From: an uncultured Collinsella sp. | GTDB taxonomy: Bacteria; Actinomycetota; Coriobacteriia; Coriobacteriales; Coriobacteriaceae | DNA length: 39,284 nt | Assembly: GCA_900541875.1 (NCBI GenBank) | Contig: UQLF01000018.1 | Coordinates: 1-39,284 of the forward strand | Direction: 5' to 3' | Part shown: piece by piece, positions 17,142 to 25,993 of the stretch | Numbering within the stretch: position 1 is the first letter of the stretch | Layout of the letters: the number at the start of each line of letters is the position of its first letter | The notes under the pieces: model-generated | Databases searched by the model: none | Told to the model about the DNA's origin: nothing | Seen by the model: only the letters and a program-made list of their open reading frames with translations | Program-made: the position numbers and the translations under genes

Positions 17142-20100
17142 TTACGCCTCCTTCTTAGTCGAAGCAACAGAGCTGGCAGCCACGGACGCAGCGCCCGCAA
17201 CATCGAAGCGAGCAACATCCGCGGCACTCGCGCGACCGGTCACAATATCAAACGCCAGCTCCTCAGCCTGCGCATGCGTCTTGCCCACGGCCTCGCTCGC
17301 GGCGACAATCGCCAGCACGCGCTCGTACTCGGTCGGAATGACCTTCACAAAGTGCTTGCTCATCGTCTCAAAGCTGTAGAGCAGCTTAATGCCGCGCGGG
17401 CTCTGCGTCGCGTCCACGTGCTCCTGGATGAGCTCGCGAATCTGCGCCAGCTCGCCGGCCGTCGGGGCCTTAAGCTCAACGCTCTCGTGGTTCACACGGG
17501 CATCGAGCGTGCCGTACTGGTCAAAGACATAGGCCACGCCACCCGTCATGCCGGCGGCGAAGTTCTGCCCGACCTCGCCCAGGATGAGCGCCAGACCACC
17601 CGTCATGTACTCGCAGCCATGGTTGCCGCAGCCCTCGACCACCACCGTGGCACCGGAGTTGCGTACGCCAAAGCGCTGGCCTGCCAGGCCGTTAATGAAG
17701 CCGCGGCCGCTCGTGGCGCCAAAGAACGCAACGTTGCCCACGATGATGTTCTCATCGAACTTGTAGGTCGCATGCGGGTTGGGGCGCACCGACACCTCGC
17801 CGCCCGAAAGGCCCTTGCCAAAGTAGTCGTTGGCGTCGCCGCACACGTTGAGCGTAATGCCGCGCGGCAGGAAGGCGCCAAAGCTCTGACCGGCCGAACC
17901 ATCGCAATCGATGGTGATGGAGCCGGCGGGCAGGCCCTCGGGATGCGCCTTGGTCACCGCGTTGCCCAAGATGGTGCCCACGCAGCGGTTGACGTTGGCG
18001 ATATCGGCGCGGAAGCGAATCGGACGCAGATGCGCACGGGCATCGGCCGTATAGGGCACAAACAACGTGGAGTCGAGCGTCTTGTCGAGCTCGCTGTCCG
18101 CAGCCATCTGGGGCAGGAAGTGACGGCCGTCGGCACCCGGGATGTGGGCACCGAACTCACAGGTCGCGCTCGCCAGCACGGGCGACAGATCCAGCAGGTT
18201 AGCCTTGCGGTTGCCCGGGACCTCAATCTGGCGCAAGCACTCGGGATGGCCGACCATCTCGTCGACGGTGCGGAAGCCCAGGCTCGCCATGACCTCGCGC
18301 AGTTGCTCGGCGACAAAGAGCATAAAGTGCTCGACGTGCTCGGGCTTGCCGCGGAAGCCGCGACGCAGGCGGCAGTTTTGCGTAGCGATGCCGGCGGGGC
18401 AGGTATCCTGCTGGCAGTCGCGCTGCATGAGGCAGCCCATGGAGATGAGCGGCATGGTCGCAAAGCCAAACTCCTCGGCGCCCAACAGGCAGGCGACGGC
18501 GACGTCGGTGCCGTCCATGAGCTTGCCGTCGGCCTCGAGCACCACGCGCGAGCGCAGGCCGTTTTGCAGCAGCGTCTGCTGGGCCTCGGCAAGGCCAAGC
18601 TCCAGCGGCAGACCGGCGTGCCAGATCGAATCGCGCGCCGCGGCACCCGAGCCGCCGTTATGGCCGCTGATCAAGATCTTGTCGGCGGCACCCTTGGCCA
18701 CACCGGTGGCGATGGTGCCGACGCCGGCCTCGCTGACCAGCTTGACCGACACGCGCGCGCCGGGGTTGGCGTTCTTAAGGTCGAAGATCAGCTCTGCCAG
18801 GTCCTCGATGGAGTAGATGTCGTGGTGCGGCGGAGGAGAGATCAGGCCGATGCCGGGCGTGGACTGACGGACCTCGGCAATCCAGGGGTAGACCTTCTTG
18901 CCGGGCAGGTGGCCACCCTCGCCGGGCTTGGCGCCCTGGGCCATCTTAATCTGAATCTCGAAGGCGCTGCACAGGTAGCGGCTCGTCACGCCAAAGCGCG
19001 CACTTGCCACCTGCTTGATGGCGGAGTTCTTGGAGTCGCCGTTGGCCAGCGGGGTCTCGCGACGCGGATCCTCGCCGCCCTCGCCGGAGTTGGAACGGCC
19101 GTGCAGGCGGTTCATGGCGATGGCCATGCACTCGTGCGCCTCTTTGCTGATGGAGCCATACGACATGGCGCCGGTGTTAAAGCGGCGGACGATGTTGAGC
19201 ACGGGCTCGACCTCGTCGAGTGTCACCGGAGTGCGGCCGCTGGCATCAAGGTCCAGCAGGTCGCGCAGGCGCACGGCACGGCCGGTGCGGTGCAGGCGAG
19301 CGCTGTACTCCTTAAAGGTGTCGTAGCTGTCCTCGCGGCAGGCGGTCTGCAGCAGGTAGACCGTCTGAGGGTCGATCAGGTGATCCTCGCCGCCGAGCGG
19401 GCGCCACTTGGTCAGGCCCAGCGTGGGCAGCTGATCGGGAGCCGGGCTCTTAAGGATAGCGAGCGCGGCGTCGTAGCGCTCGTTTTGCTCGCGCTCGACG
19501 TCCTCGACACCCATACCGCCCACACGGCTCACCGTGCCGGCGAAGTACGCGTTGACAAACTCCGGCGTGAAGCCCACGGCCTCGAAGATCTGCGCCGAAT
19601 GGTAGCTCTGCACCGTGGAGATGCCCATCTTGGACATGATGGAAACGATGCCGGCAGTCGCAGCCTTGTTGTAGTTGGCGATGCCCTGCTCGGCAGTCAC
19701 GTCCAGATCGCCGTGCGCCGCCAAGTCGCGGATGCACGCATGCGCGTTGTACGGGTAGATGCCGCTTGCGGAGTAGCCCACCAGCGCCGCAAAGTCGTGC
19801 GGAGACACGGCGTCGCCGCACTCCACCACGATGTCGGCAAAGGTACGCACGCCGGCGCGGATCAGGTGGTTGTGCACGCAGCCCACGGCGAGCAGTGACG
19901 GCACAGGGACCTCGCCCGCCGCAGCACGGTCGCTCAACACCACGATGTTCACGCCGTCGCGGACCGCAGCCTCAACATCCTCTGCAAGCTGCTTGAGCGC
20001 AGCCTGCAGCGCGCCCTCGCCGGCATCGCGGCGGTAGACGGCACGGAAACGGCGGGTCTTAAAACCCACGCGGTCGATGGCGCAAATGCGGTCGAACTCC

Positions 20101-21827
20101 TCCTCGCTCAGCAGTGGGCGCTCCAAGCGCACCAGCTGACAGGCCGTACGGGAGTCCTCGAGCAGGTTGCCGTGGTTGCCCAGGTAGAGCGTGGTCGAAG
20201 TGACCATATGCTCGCGCAGGGCATCGATCGGCGGGTTCGTGACCTGGGCGAACAGCTGATAGAAGTAGTCGAAGAACGAGCGCGTCTTCTTGGACAGGCA
20301 GGCCAGCGGCGCATCGATACCCATCGAGGCGAGCGGCGCCTTGCCCTGCTGGGCCATGGGACGCACGACTTCGTCAACATCATCCCAGTGATACCCGAGC
20401 TTGGCCATGCGCACGGCGGCGGGCACCTCGGTATCCTCGGCGGGCGTGGGCGCGACGGGCTTGTCGAGCGCGTCGACGGTCAGCGTCTCCTCGGCGATCC
20501 AGTCGCGATAGGGCTTTTCCTTGGCGTAACGGGCGCGCAGCTCGTCGTTGTAGATGACGCGGCCGCGGGCAAAATCGACCTCGAGCATCTGGCCCGGTCC
20601 CAGACAGCCGCTCGTCAGGATGTTCTCGGGGCTCACCTCGATGGTGCCCACCTCGCTTGCCAGCATAAAGCGACCGTCGCGCGTCACATAGTAGCGGGCG
20701 GGACGCAGGCCGTTACGGTCGAGGGCGGCACCCAGCGTGCGACCGTCGGTAAAGGCGATGGCCGCCGGGCCATCCCACGGCTCCATGAGCATGGACTGGT
20801 AAGCGTCGTAGGCGCGGCGCTCCTCACTCAGGCTGTCGTTGTGGTCCCACGGCTCGGGCAACAGCATGGACGCGGCACGCGTAAGCGGGCGACCGTTCAT
20901 GACCAAAAACTCAAGCACGTTGTCCAGAATCGCGGAATCGGAGCCCTCGCGGTTGATGATGGGCATCACGCGCTCAAGATCGTGCTGCAGCACGGGGCTG
21001 TACAGGTTGGGCTCGCGGGCGCGGATCCAGTTGACGTTGCCCTTGAGGGTGTTGATCTCGCCGTTGTGGATGATAAAACGGTTGGGGTGCGCACGCTCCC
21101 AGCTGGGCGTGGTGTTGGTGGAGTAGCGCGAGTGAACGAGCGCCACGGCCGTTTTGACGGCGGCGTCGTTGAGGTCGATGAAGAAGCGGCGCATCTGCGT
21201 GGCGACCAGCATACCCTTGTACACGATGGTGCGCGAGCTCATAGAGCACACATAGAAGATCTTGTCGTGCAGGGCAAACTCGACGTCGGCCTTCTTCTCG
21301 ATGGTGCGGCGGCACACGTACAGACGACGCTCGAAGGCATCGCCAGCGGGCGTGTCGTCCGGACGGCCCAGAAAGGCCTGCAGGATGGTAGGCATGCAGG
21401 CGCGGGCCGTCTCACCCAGGTCATGCGGGTCGACGGGCACCTCGCGCCAAAAGAGCAGCGGCACGCCGGCCTCGGCGCAGCCCTCCTCAAACACGCGACG
21501 GGCATCCTCTACGCCCTTGTCGTCCTGCGGGAAGAACAGCATGGCCACGCCATAGTCGCCCTCTGCCGGCAGAATCTGGCCGCACTTTTGAGCCTCTTTA
21601 CGGAAAAAGTGATGCGGAACCTGGAACAGGATGCCAGCGCCGTCGCCGGTGTTCTTCTCGAGTCCCGTACCACCGCGGTGCTCCAAGTTAACCAGAATGG
21701 ACAGTGCGTCGTCCAGGATCTGGTGATGGCGCTCGCCGTTGATATCGGCAAGCGCGCCGATGCCACATGCATCGTGGTCGAATTCGGGGCGATAAAGGCC
21801 CTGCTGCTGAGCGAAATCTGCCTGCAT
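17142..21827 (-). CDS. gltB: Glutamate synthase large subunit
   Basis: This 1561-residue enzyme has the usual GltB order. Class II glutamine amidotransferase comes first: Cys21 in DACGIGALADI would be exposed after removal of a 20-residue propeptide. The central domain and FMN-binding synthase domain follow, with SNSGEGGEDP, ISGHNGGSGAA and the 3Fe-4S cluster segment CLMQRDCQQDTCPAGIATQ. The C-terminal glycine-rich GXGXG domain ends the protein. Ammonia released from glutamine is channelled to 2-oxoglutarate. The ATG follows GGGGAGG. The gene forms an operon with gltD and is divergent from gpmA across a 539-bp gap. Confidence 0.96.
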   Translation of the reverse strand: MQADFAQQQGLYRPEFDHDACGIGALADINGERHHQILDDALSILVNLEHRGGTGLEKNTGDGAGILFQVPHHFFRKEAQKCGQILPAEGDYGVAMLFFPQDDKGVEDARRVFEEGCAEAGVPLLFWREVPVDPHDLGETARACMPTILQAFLGRPDDTPAGDAFERRLYVCRRTIEKKADVEFALHDKIFYVCSMSSRTIVYKGMLVATQMRRFFIDLNDAAVKTAVALVHSRYSTNTTPSWERAHPNRFIIHNGEINTLKGNVNWIRAREPNLYSPVLQHDLERVMPIINREGSDSAILDNVLEFLVMNGRPLTRAASMLLPEPWDHNDSLSEERRAYDAYQSMLMEPWDGPAAIAFTDGRTLGAALDRNGLRPARYYVTRDGRFMLASEVGTIEVSPENILTSGCLGPGQMLEVDFARGRVIYNDELRARYAKEKPYRDWIAEETLTVDALDKPVAPTPAEDTEVPAAVRMAKLGYHWDDVDEVVRPMAQQGKAPLASMGIDAPLACLSKKTRSFFDYFYQLFAQVTNPPIDALREHMVTSTTLYLGNHGNLLEDSRTACQLVRLERPLLSEEEFDRICAIDRVGFKTRRFRAVYRRDAGEGALQAALKQLAEDVEAAVRDGVNIVVLSDRAAAGEVPVPSLLAVGCVHNHLIRAGVRTFADIVVECGDAVSPHDFAALVGYSASGIYPYNAHACIRDLAAHGDLDVTAEQGIANYNKAATAGIVSIMSKMGISTVQSYHSAQIFEAVGFTPEFVNAYFAGTVSRVGGMGVEDVEREQNERYDAALAILKSPAPDQLPTLGLTKWRPLGGEDHLIDPQTVYLLQTACREDSYDTFKEYSARLHRTGRAVRLRDLLDLDASGRTPVTLDEVEPVLNIVRRFNTGAMSYGSISKEAHECMAIAMNRLHGRSNSGEGGEDPRRETPLANGDSKNSAIKQVASARFGVTSRYLCSAFEIQIKMAQGAKPGEGGHLPGKKVYPWIAEVRQSTPGIGLISPPPHHDIYSIEDLAELIFDLKNANPGARVSVKLVSEAGVGTIATGVAKGAADKILISGHNGGSGAAARDSIWHAGLPLELGLAEAQQTLLQNGLRSRVVLEADGKLMDGTDVAVACLLGAEEFGFATMPLISMGCLMQRDCQQDTCPAGIATQNCRLRRGFRGKPEHVEHFMLFVAEQLREVMASLGFRTVDEMVGHPECLRQIEVPGNRKANLLDLSPVLASATCEFGAHIPGADGRHFLPQMAADSELDKTLDSTLFVPYTADARAHLRPIRFRADIANVNRCVGTILGNAVTKAHPEGLPAGSITIDCDGSAGQSFGAFLPRGITLNVCGDANDYFGKGLSGGEVSVRPNPHATYKFDENIIVGNVAFFGATSGRGFINGLAGQRFGVRNSGATVVVEGCGNHGCEYMTGGLALILGEVGQNFAAGMTGGVAYVFDQYGTLDARVNHESVELKAPTAGELAQIRELIQEHVDATQSPRGIKLLYSFETMSKHFVKVIPTEYERVLAIVAASEAVGKTHAQAEELAFDIVTGRASAADVARFDVAGAASVAASSVASTKKEA

Positions 21828-22010
21828 CGCGATCCTCCCCTAGATATTTAGACAGTCAGTTGAATAGGCATACTAGGAGCATCGCCGGCCTGTTGTGTTT
21901 CCCACCCGTTTCGAAACAATCGCGTAACGCACGCCCTACGAGTGGACACCGCCGACCTCAAGGGCGACAACATAGGCCCCAAGTTCGGCCTGCAAACTCA
22001 CCTCTTCAAA

Positions 22011-22229
22011 CATCTCAATCTGTAACAGTAAGACCCAATTTCGACGACTAACTGTTACAGATTGAGATGTTTTCGAGAGACGGTTCCGAATGTCTCGATC
22101 TGTAACACGAAGGGTCAGTTTTGGCGGTCAGCTGTTACAGATCGAGATTTTCCATAGGACCATTTCTTCCTGTCTTGATCTGTAACACCTAGACCCAATT
22201 TCCATCCCTAGTTGTTACAGATCAAGACA
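22011..22229. repeat. Palindrome array, locus 5 (three copies)
   Basis: Copies start at 22011, 22091 and 22171 (pitch 80). Right arms are at 22053-22069, 22133-22149 and 22213-22229; interiors are 25 bp and spacers 21 bp. Copy 1 has perfect arms in the CATCTCAATC version and copy 3 perfect arms in the TGTCTTGATC version. The array sits in the 539-bp divergent gap between gltB and gpmA. The rest of the gap (21828-22010) holds the gltB leader, where I see no clear regulatory motif. Confidence 0.9.
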
Positions 22230-22285
22230 TTTCGGCAACCCCCTTTCCCCACCCCATTCAAATACAACAATTTTGTTAGTCGTGG

Positions 22286-22314
22286 TTAACTTTTTGGCCT
22301 AAAACGGGTATCCT
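22286..22314 (+). promoter_or_regulatory. Candidate gpmA promoter
   Basis: TTAACT (22286-22291) and TATCCT (22309-22314) are separated by 17 bp, in an AT-rich patch about 50 bases upstream of the gpmA start. Confidence 0.5.
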
Positions 22315-22366
22315 TTGCGGCGTCAAGCAAACGGCACGCGCGCCGTGCCAGATCAAGGAGGCCCCC

Positions 22367-23140
22367 ATGGCACGCCAGAAAGACCAACAGACGATGCAAC
22401 TTGTCCTTATCCGTCACGGAGAATCCGAGTGGAACAAACTCAACCTGTTCACCGGCTGGACCGATGTTGAGCTCACCGACACGGGCCGCGAAGAAGCCGC
22501 CGCAGGCGGTCGAGCCCTCAAAGAAGCGGGTTTCGACTTTGACGTCTGCTACACCTCGCGCCTCAAGCGGGCAATCCATACCCTCAACATCGTGCTCGCC
22601 CAGATGGACCGCGAATGGCTGCCCGTCATCAAGTCCTGGAAGCTCAACGAGCGCCACTACGGCGCGCTGCAGGGTCTCAACAAGGCCGATGCCGCGGCGG
22701 AGCACGGCGACGAGCAGGTACTCATCTGGCGCCGTTCCTTCGATGTCTGCCCGCCGGCGCTCGAGCCGGGCGATAGTCGCGACCCCCACACGCAGGAGCA
22801 ATACCGCGACATCGCGCCCGACCAGCTACCCTACACCGAGTGTCTCAAGGACACGATTGCCCGTGCCTGGCCTTATTTTGAGGACGAGATTCGCCCCCAG
22901 ATGCTCGCCGGCAAGCGCGTGCTCATCGCCGCGCACGGCAACTCCCTGCGCTCTCTCGTCATGAAGTTCGAGCACCTCACGCCCGAGGAGATCGTCAAGG
23001 TCAACATCCCCACCGGCGTGCCGCTCGTCTACACCTTCGATGCCGAGTTCAACGTCCTCTATAAGCGCTACATCGGCGACCCGACAACCATCGCCGCCAA
23101 GATCGACGCCGTGGCCAATCAGGGCAAGGCGCACAAGTAG
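22367..23140 (+). CDS. gpmA: 2,3-bisphosphoglycerate-dependent phosphoglycerate mutase
   Basis: This 257-residue cytoplasmic enzyme interconverts 3- and 2-phosphoglycerate in glycolysis. The phosphohistidine motif LIRHGESEWN lies near the N-terminus, SRLKRAIHT and LNERHYGALQG follow, and the second catalytic His is in AAHGNSLR. The length fits the cofactor-dependent dPGM family (about 230-250 residues), with a few extra N-terminal residues. CAAGGAGG precedes the ATG. The mntH gene begins 75 bases downstream on the same strand. Confidence 0.95.
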   Translation: MARQKDQQTMQLVLIRHGESEWNKLNLFTGWTDVELTDTGREEAAAGGRALKEAGFDFDVCYTSRLKRAIHTLNIVLAQMDREWLPVIKSWKLNERHYGALQGLNKADAAAEHGDEQVLIWRRSFDVCPPALEPGDSRDPHTQEQYRDIAPDQLPYTECLKDTIARAWPYFEDEIRPQMLAGKRVLIAAHGNSLRSLVMKFEHLTPEEIVKVNIPTGVPLVYTFDAEFNVLYKRYIGDPTTIAAKIDAVANQGKAHK

Positions 23141-23215
23141 CCCCAACCCAAGCCCAGCGCGCGGCGCCACGTGATCCAAGCGCGGCGCCGCACCACCCAT
23201 ATGCAGGAACCCACC

Positions 23216-24484
23216 ATGTTCAACACCATGCTCAACCATCTCAAACATCATTTTGGCTCCCGACGCACTGGCGGCCACGGAGGCCTAGACATCGCACGGC
23301 ACATCGGGCCCGGCCTGCTCGTGACCGTCGGCTTTATCGACCCGGGCAATTGGGCCTCCAATATGGCCGCCGGCTCGCAGTTTGGCTACGCGCTGCTGTG
23401 GATCGTCACGCTGTCCACGATCATGCTCATCGCGCTGCAGCACAACGCGGCGCACCTGGGTATCGCCACGGGCGCCTGTCTTGCCGAGGCCACGACACGT
23501 TACCTCCCCCGCTTCGTTGGGCGCACGGTGCTCGCCAGTGCCTATCTTGCGACCATCGCCACCGCCATGGCCGAAGTCCTGGGCGGTGCGATCGCGCTTC
23601 AAATGCTCTTTGGCCTGCCCGTACGCGCCGGCTGCATCATCGTGGCGGCGGCATCGATTGTCATGCTCATGACAAGCTCCTACAAACGCGCCGAACGCTG
23701 GATCATCGCCTTCGTGGGCGTGGTGGGACTTTCGTTTTTAGCCGAGCTTGCACTAGTCAAGGTCGACTGGCCGCAAGCCGCCACAAGCTGGATCACACCC
23801 AGTATGCCCACCGGCTCGGCCGCGATTATCGTAAGTGTCCTGGGCGCGGTCGTTATGCCCCACAACCTCTTCCTGCACTCCGAGGTCATCCAATCCATGC
23901 ACTTCGAAGGCCAAGGCGAGCAGGTTATCGAAGAACGTCTGCGCTACGAGCTCTTTGACACGCTCTTTTCGATGGGTGTTGGCTGGGCAATCAACTCGGC
24001 CATGGTCATCCTGGCCGCGACGACTTTCTTTGCGCACGGCATTGTCGTAGACGACCTCGCCGTCGCAGCGGCCACGCTCTCCCCCATCTTGGGCCCGGCG
24101 AGCTCGACTATCTTTGCGGTGGCGCTGCTGTTTGCGGGCCTCTCGAGCAGTGTGACGGCGGGCATGGCGGCAGGCACCATCACCGCGGGTGTGTTCGACG
24201 AGGAATACGACATCCACGACCGACACTCCTCGATCGGGGTGGCGGCCTGTTTCGTCGGCGCAGTGACGGCATGCCTGGTCGTCAAAAATCCCTTTGAGGG
24301 CCTCATCTGGAGCCAGGCGCTGCTGTCGCTTCAATTGCCGATTACGGTCTTTGTGCTCATACGACTCACCAGTTCGCCCCGCGTCATGGGCAAATACGCC
24401 AACTCGCGCCCGCTCAACGCGTTGCTCGTAGGGATCGGCGTCATCGTGACGATTCTTGATGTCGTGTTGTTGACAGGGATGTAA
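23216..24484 (+). CDS. mntH: NRAMP-family Mn2+/Fe2+ transporter
   Basis: This ~422-residue polytopic membrane protein has the NRAMP metal-site motifs: DPGNW in the first helix and MPHNLFLHS in the sixth. About 11 hydrophobic segments are seen. It is expected to import Mn(II) or Fe(II) with protons. The ATG at 23216 is preferred because AGGA lies 7 bases upstream; ATG 23201 and GTG 23171 are in-frame alternatives with weaker sites. It may be co-transcribed with gpmA. No manganese riboswitch or MntR site was recognised. Confidence 0.9.
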   Translation: MFNTMLNHLKHHFGSRRTGGHGGLDIARHIGPGLLVTVGFIDPGNWASNMAAGSQFGYALLWIVTLSTIMLIALQHNAAHLGIATGACLAEATTRYLPRFVGRTVLASAYLATIATAMAEVLGGAIALQMLFGLPVRAGCIIVAAASIVMLMTSSYKRAERWIIAFVGVVGLSFLAELALVKVDWPQAATSWITPSMPTGSAAIIVSVLGAVVMPHNLFLHSEVIQSMHFEGQGEQVIEERLRYELFDTLFSMGVGWAINSAMVILAATTFFAHGIVVDDLAVAAATLSPILGPASSTIFAVALLFAGLSSSVTAGMAAGTITAGVFDEEYDIHDRHSSIGVAACFVGAVTACLVVKNPFEGLIWSQALLSLQLPITVFVLIRLTSSPRVMGKYANSRPLNALLVGIGVIVTILDVVLLTGM

Positions 24485-24512
24485 TTGGAATGGCGTGACT
24501 GTCCAGATATAA

Positions 24513-24554
24513 CGTCTCAATCTGTAACACGTGAGGCCGTTTTAAACCGTCAGA
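24513..24554. repeat. Half copy of the palindrome family, locus 6
   Basis: A left arm (CGTCTCAATCTGTAACA, 24513-24529) is followed by a full-length 25-bp interior. Where the right arm should start (24555) the sequence is TAAATC and then a terminator stem. The inverted arm is missing, so this is a truncated element between the convergent mntH and rubredoxin genes. Confidence 0.75.
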
Positions 24555-24562
24555 TAAATCAA

Positions 24563-24596
24563 AAGGGCCCCGGCCGAGAATTCGACCGGGGCCCTT
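24563..24596 (-). terminator. Terminator of the rubredoxin gene
   Basis: A perfect 11-bp GC stem (AAGGGCCCCGG with 24586-24596) has a 12-base loop. On the minus strand it is followed by TTTTGATTT, so it ends the minus-strand transcript. It may also stop mntH transcription. Confidence 0.85.
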
Positions 24597-24636
24597 GGAC
24601 AGAACTCTGTATGGCTAATCGTCGTGTGTCTACGAG

Positions 24637-24780
24637 TTACTCCTCGACGAGCTCAAACTCATCGGGGCCGACGCCGCACACCGGGCACACGTAATCCTCG
24701 GGCAGCTCGGGCGTATCGACCTCAACTTCGTAACCGCAAACGGTGCACACAAACTTATACGTCTTCTTCTCCTCAGCCAT
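24637..24780 (-). CDS. Rubredoxin-type small iron protein
   Basis: This 47-residue protein, too short for many gene callers, reads MAEEKKTYKFVCTVCGYEVE and continues to VCPVCGVGPDEFELVEE. Two CxxC knuckles (Cys12/15 and Cys32/35) form the Fe(Cys)4 site of rubredoxins. GAGAGGAG lies upstream of the ATG. It transfers single electrons in anaerobes, often in oxygen or peroxide detoxification. Its neighbour is a flavin reductase. The spacing between knuckles is shorter than in classical 52-54-residue rubredoxins, as in rubredoxin-like domains fused to rubrerythrins or flavoredoxins. Confidence 0.85.
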   Translation of the reverse strand: MAEEKKTYKFVCTVCGYEVEVDTPELPEDYVCPVCGVGPDEFELVEE

Positions 24781-24869
24781 GATGTTCTCCTCTCGAACGC
24801 GACTGGTGATGTACTTCGTCTATTAGTATAGATTCTCAATAATATAATGCAAGTATTTTTAGAACATTT

Positions 24870-25373
24870 TTAGCCTTGATACGACGAGGCCTTGGGCGGC
24901 GTCTTACCCTTTAGCACCTTGTGATAGTAGTCGTACGTCAGCGGCGTCTCGTCGCTCAAGCGCTCGGCATCCTCCATCTCGCCGATAAAGAGCAGGTGCG
25001 TGCCCACATCCACGGTATCAATCAGACGGCAGCTAAACAGCGCCGCCGCGTGCTCGGGCACATAGGGCATGCCCAGAGTGGTCTCGTGGGTTTCGTACTT
25101 GGCAAACTTGTCGTAATCGCTGCTGGTGCGGAAGCCAAAATTGCCGATATAGAGCATGTCGGCGGTCTGGTCAATCACGGTCAGTGCAAAAGCCTTAGCC
25201 GATGCGATTACGCCGGACGTGACATTTTCCTTGTTCACGGCAATCGAGATGCGCGGCGGGGCGGATGTCACCTGCACCGCTGTGTTGATAACGCAGCCGG
25301 CACGCAGCCCGTCCGCCGCGGCGCTCACCACGTACAGGCCACTCGGCATGGTAAAGAACGCAGTTTTGTCCAT
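24870..25373 (-). CDS. Flavin reductase / flavoredoxin-like protein
   Basis: This 167-residue FMN-binding split-barrel protein of the flavin reductase-like family has typical segments: MPSGLYVVSAA, PPRISIAVNKEN and FALTVI. It probably binds FMN and passes electrons from NAD(P)H. The ATG at 25373 follows GGGGAG; an upstream extension to 25511 would cross the smpB terminator and is rejected. Rubredoxin lies 89 bases downstream. In Clostridia and Moorella a flavin reductase and a rubredoxin are fused as Hrb, so the adjacent pair is probably a split version (inference). Confidence 0.85.
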   Translation of the reverse strand: MDKTAFFTMPSGLYVVSAAADGLRAGCVINTAVQVTSAPPRISIAVNKENVTSGVIASAKAFALTVIDQTADMLYIGNFGFRTSSDYDKFAKYETHETTLGMPYVPEHAAALFSCRLIDTVDVGTHLLFIGEMEDAERLSDETPLTYDYYHKVLKGKTPPKASSYQG

Positions 25374-25427
25374 AACGATCACTCCCCTAGCTCGGGTTGG
25401 AACCTCATGGATGTATGTACCCACAAA

Positions 25428-25458
25428 AAAGGCGGCACCCATAACGGACGCCGCCTTT
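25428..25458 (-). terminator. Terminator downstream of smpB
   Basis: The stem AAAGGCGGC (25428-25436) pairs with 25450-25458. On the minus strand it runs straight into TTTTTT. It lies about 65 bases past the smpB stop and upstream of the flavin reductase start. Confidence 0.88.
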
Positions 25459-25522
25459 GAGACATATATGTCAGAACAGTAAGAAAGATGAGACGTGTCC
25501 CACCAATCCACCTGCTAGAAAC

Positions 25523-25993
25523 CTAGCGATTGCGCTCTTTGAGGGCGCGGTCGATCTCGCGTTGGACATCACGCTTGGCCATGTCCTCGCGCTTGTCATA
25601 GAGCTTCTTGCCGCGACCCAGACCCAGCAGCAGCTTTACGCGGCCGTCGGTATTAAAGTAGAGCTCCAACGGAACCAGCGCATAACCACGGTTGCGAAGT
25701 TTGCCGTCAAGAAAGTCGATCTCCTTGCGGTGCAGCAGCAGACGACGCCGACGGTCGGGATCGCGATTCCACACGCCACCATGGCTATAAGGGTGGATAT
25801 GCAGGCCGACGAGCCAGCACTCGCCGCCACGGATCAACGCAAAAGTGTCAGTGATCTGACAGGCGCGCTCGCGAATCGACTTGACCTCGGTGCCGCTCAG
25901 CTCAATACCGCACTCAAACGTCTCATCGATAAAGTACTCGTGATGCGCCGAGCGATTCTTGGAAATGAGCTTGCGCTCGCGTTTACTGGGCAT
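25523..25993 (-). CDS. smpB: SsrA-binding protein
   Basis: This 156-residue protein partners with tmRNA to rescue stalled ribosomes. Family hallmarks are KNRSAHHEYFIDETFECGI near the start, LSGTEVKSIR, HIHPYSHGGVWN, and the basic C-terminal tail YDKREDMAKRD. The ATG at 25993 follows AAGGAGG and overlaps the end of the TPR gene by 11 bases, which suggests coupled translation. No tmRNA gene was found in the window. Confidence 0.96.
   Translation of the reverse strand: MPSKRERKLISKNRSAHHEYFIDETFECGIELSGTEVKSIRERACQITDTFALIRGGECWLVGLHIHPYSHGGVWNRDPDRRRRLLLHRKEIDFLDGKLRNRGYALVPLELYFNTDGRVKLLLGLGRGKKLYDKREDMAKRDVQREIDRALKERNR

Noticed and set aside
20172..21851. 559-residue plus-strand open frame
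   Set aside because: It is an antisense shadow of gltB with the same composition bias.
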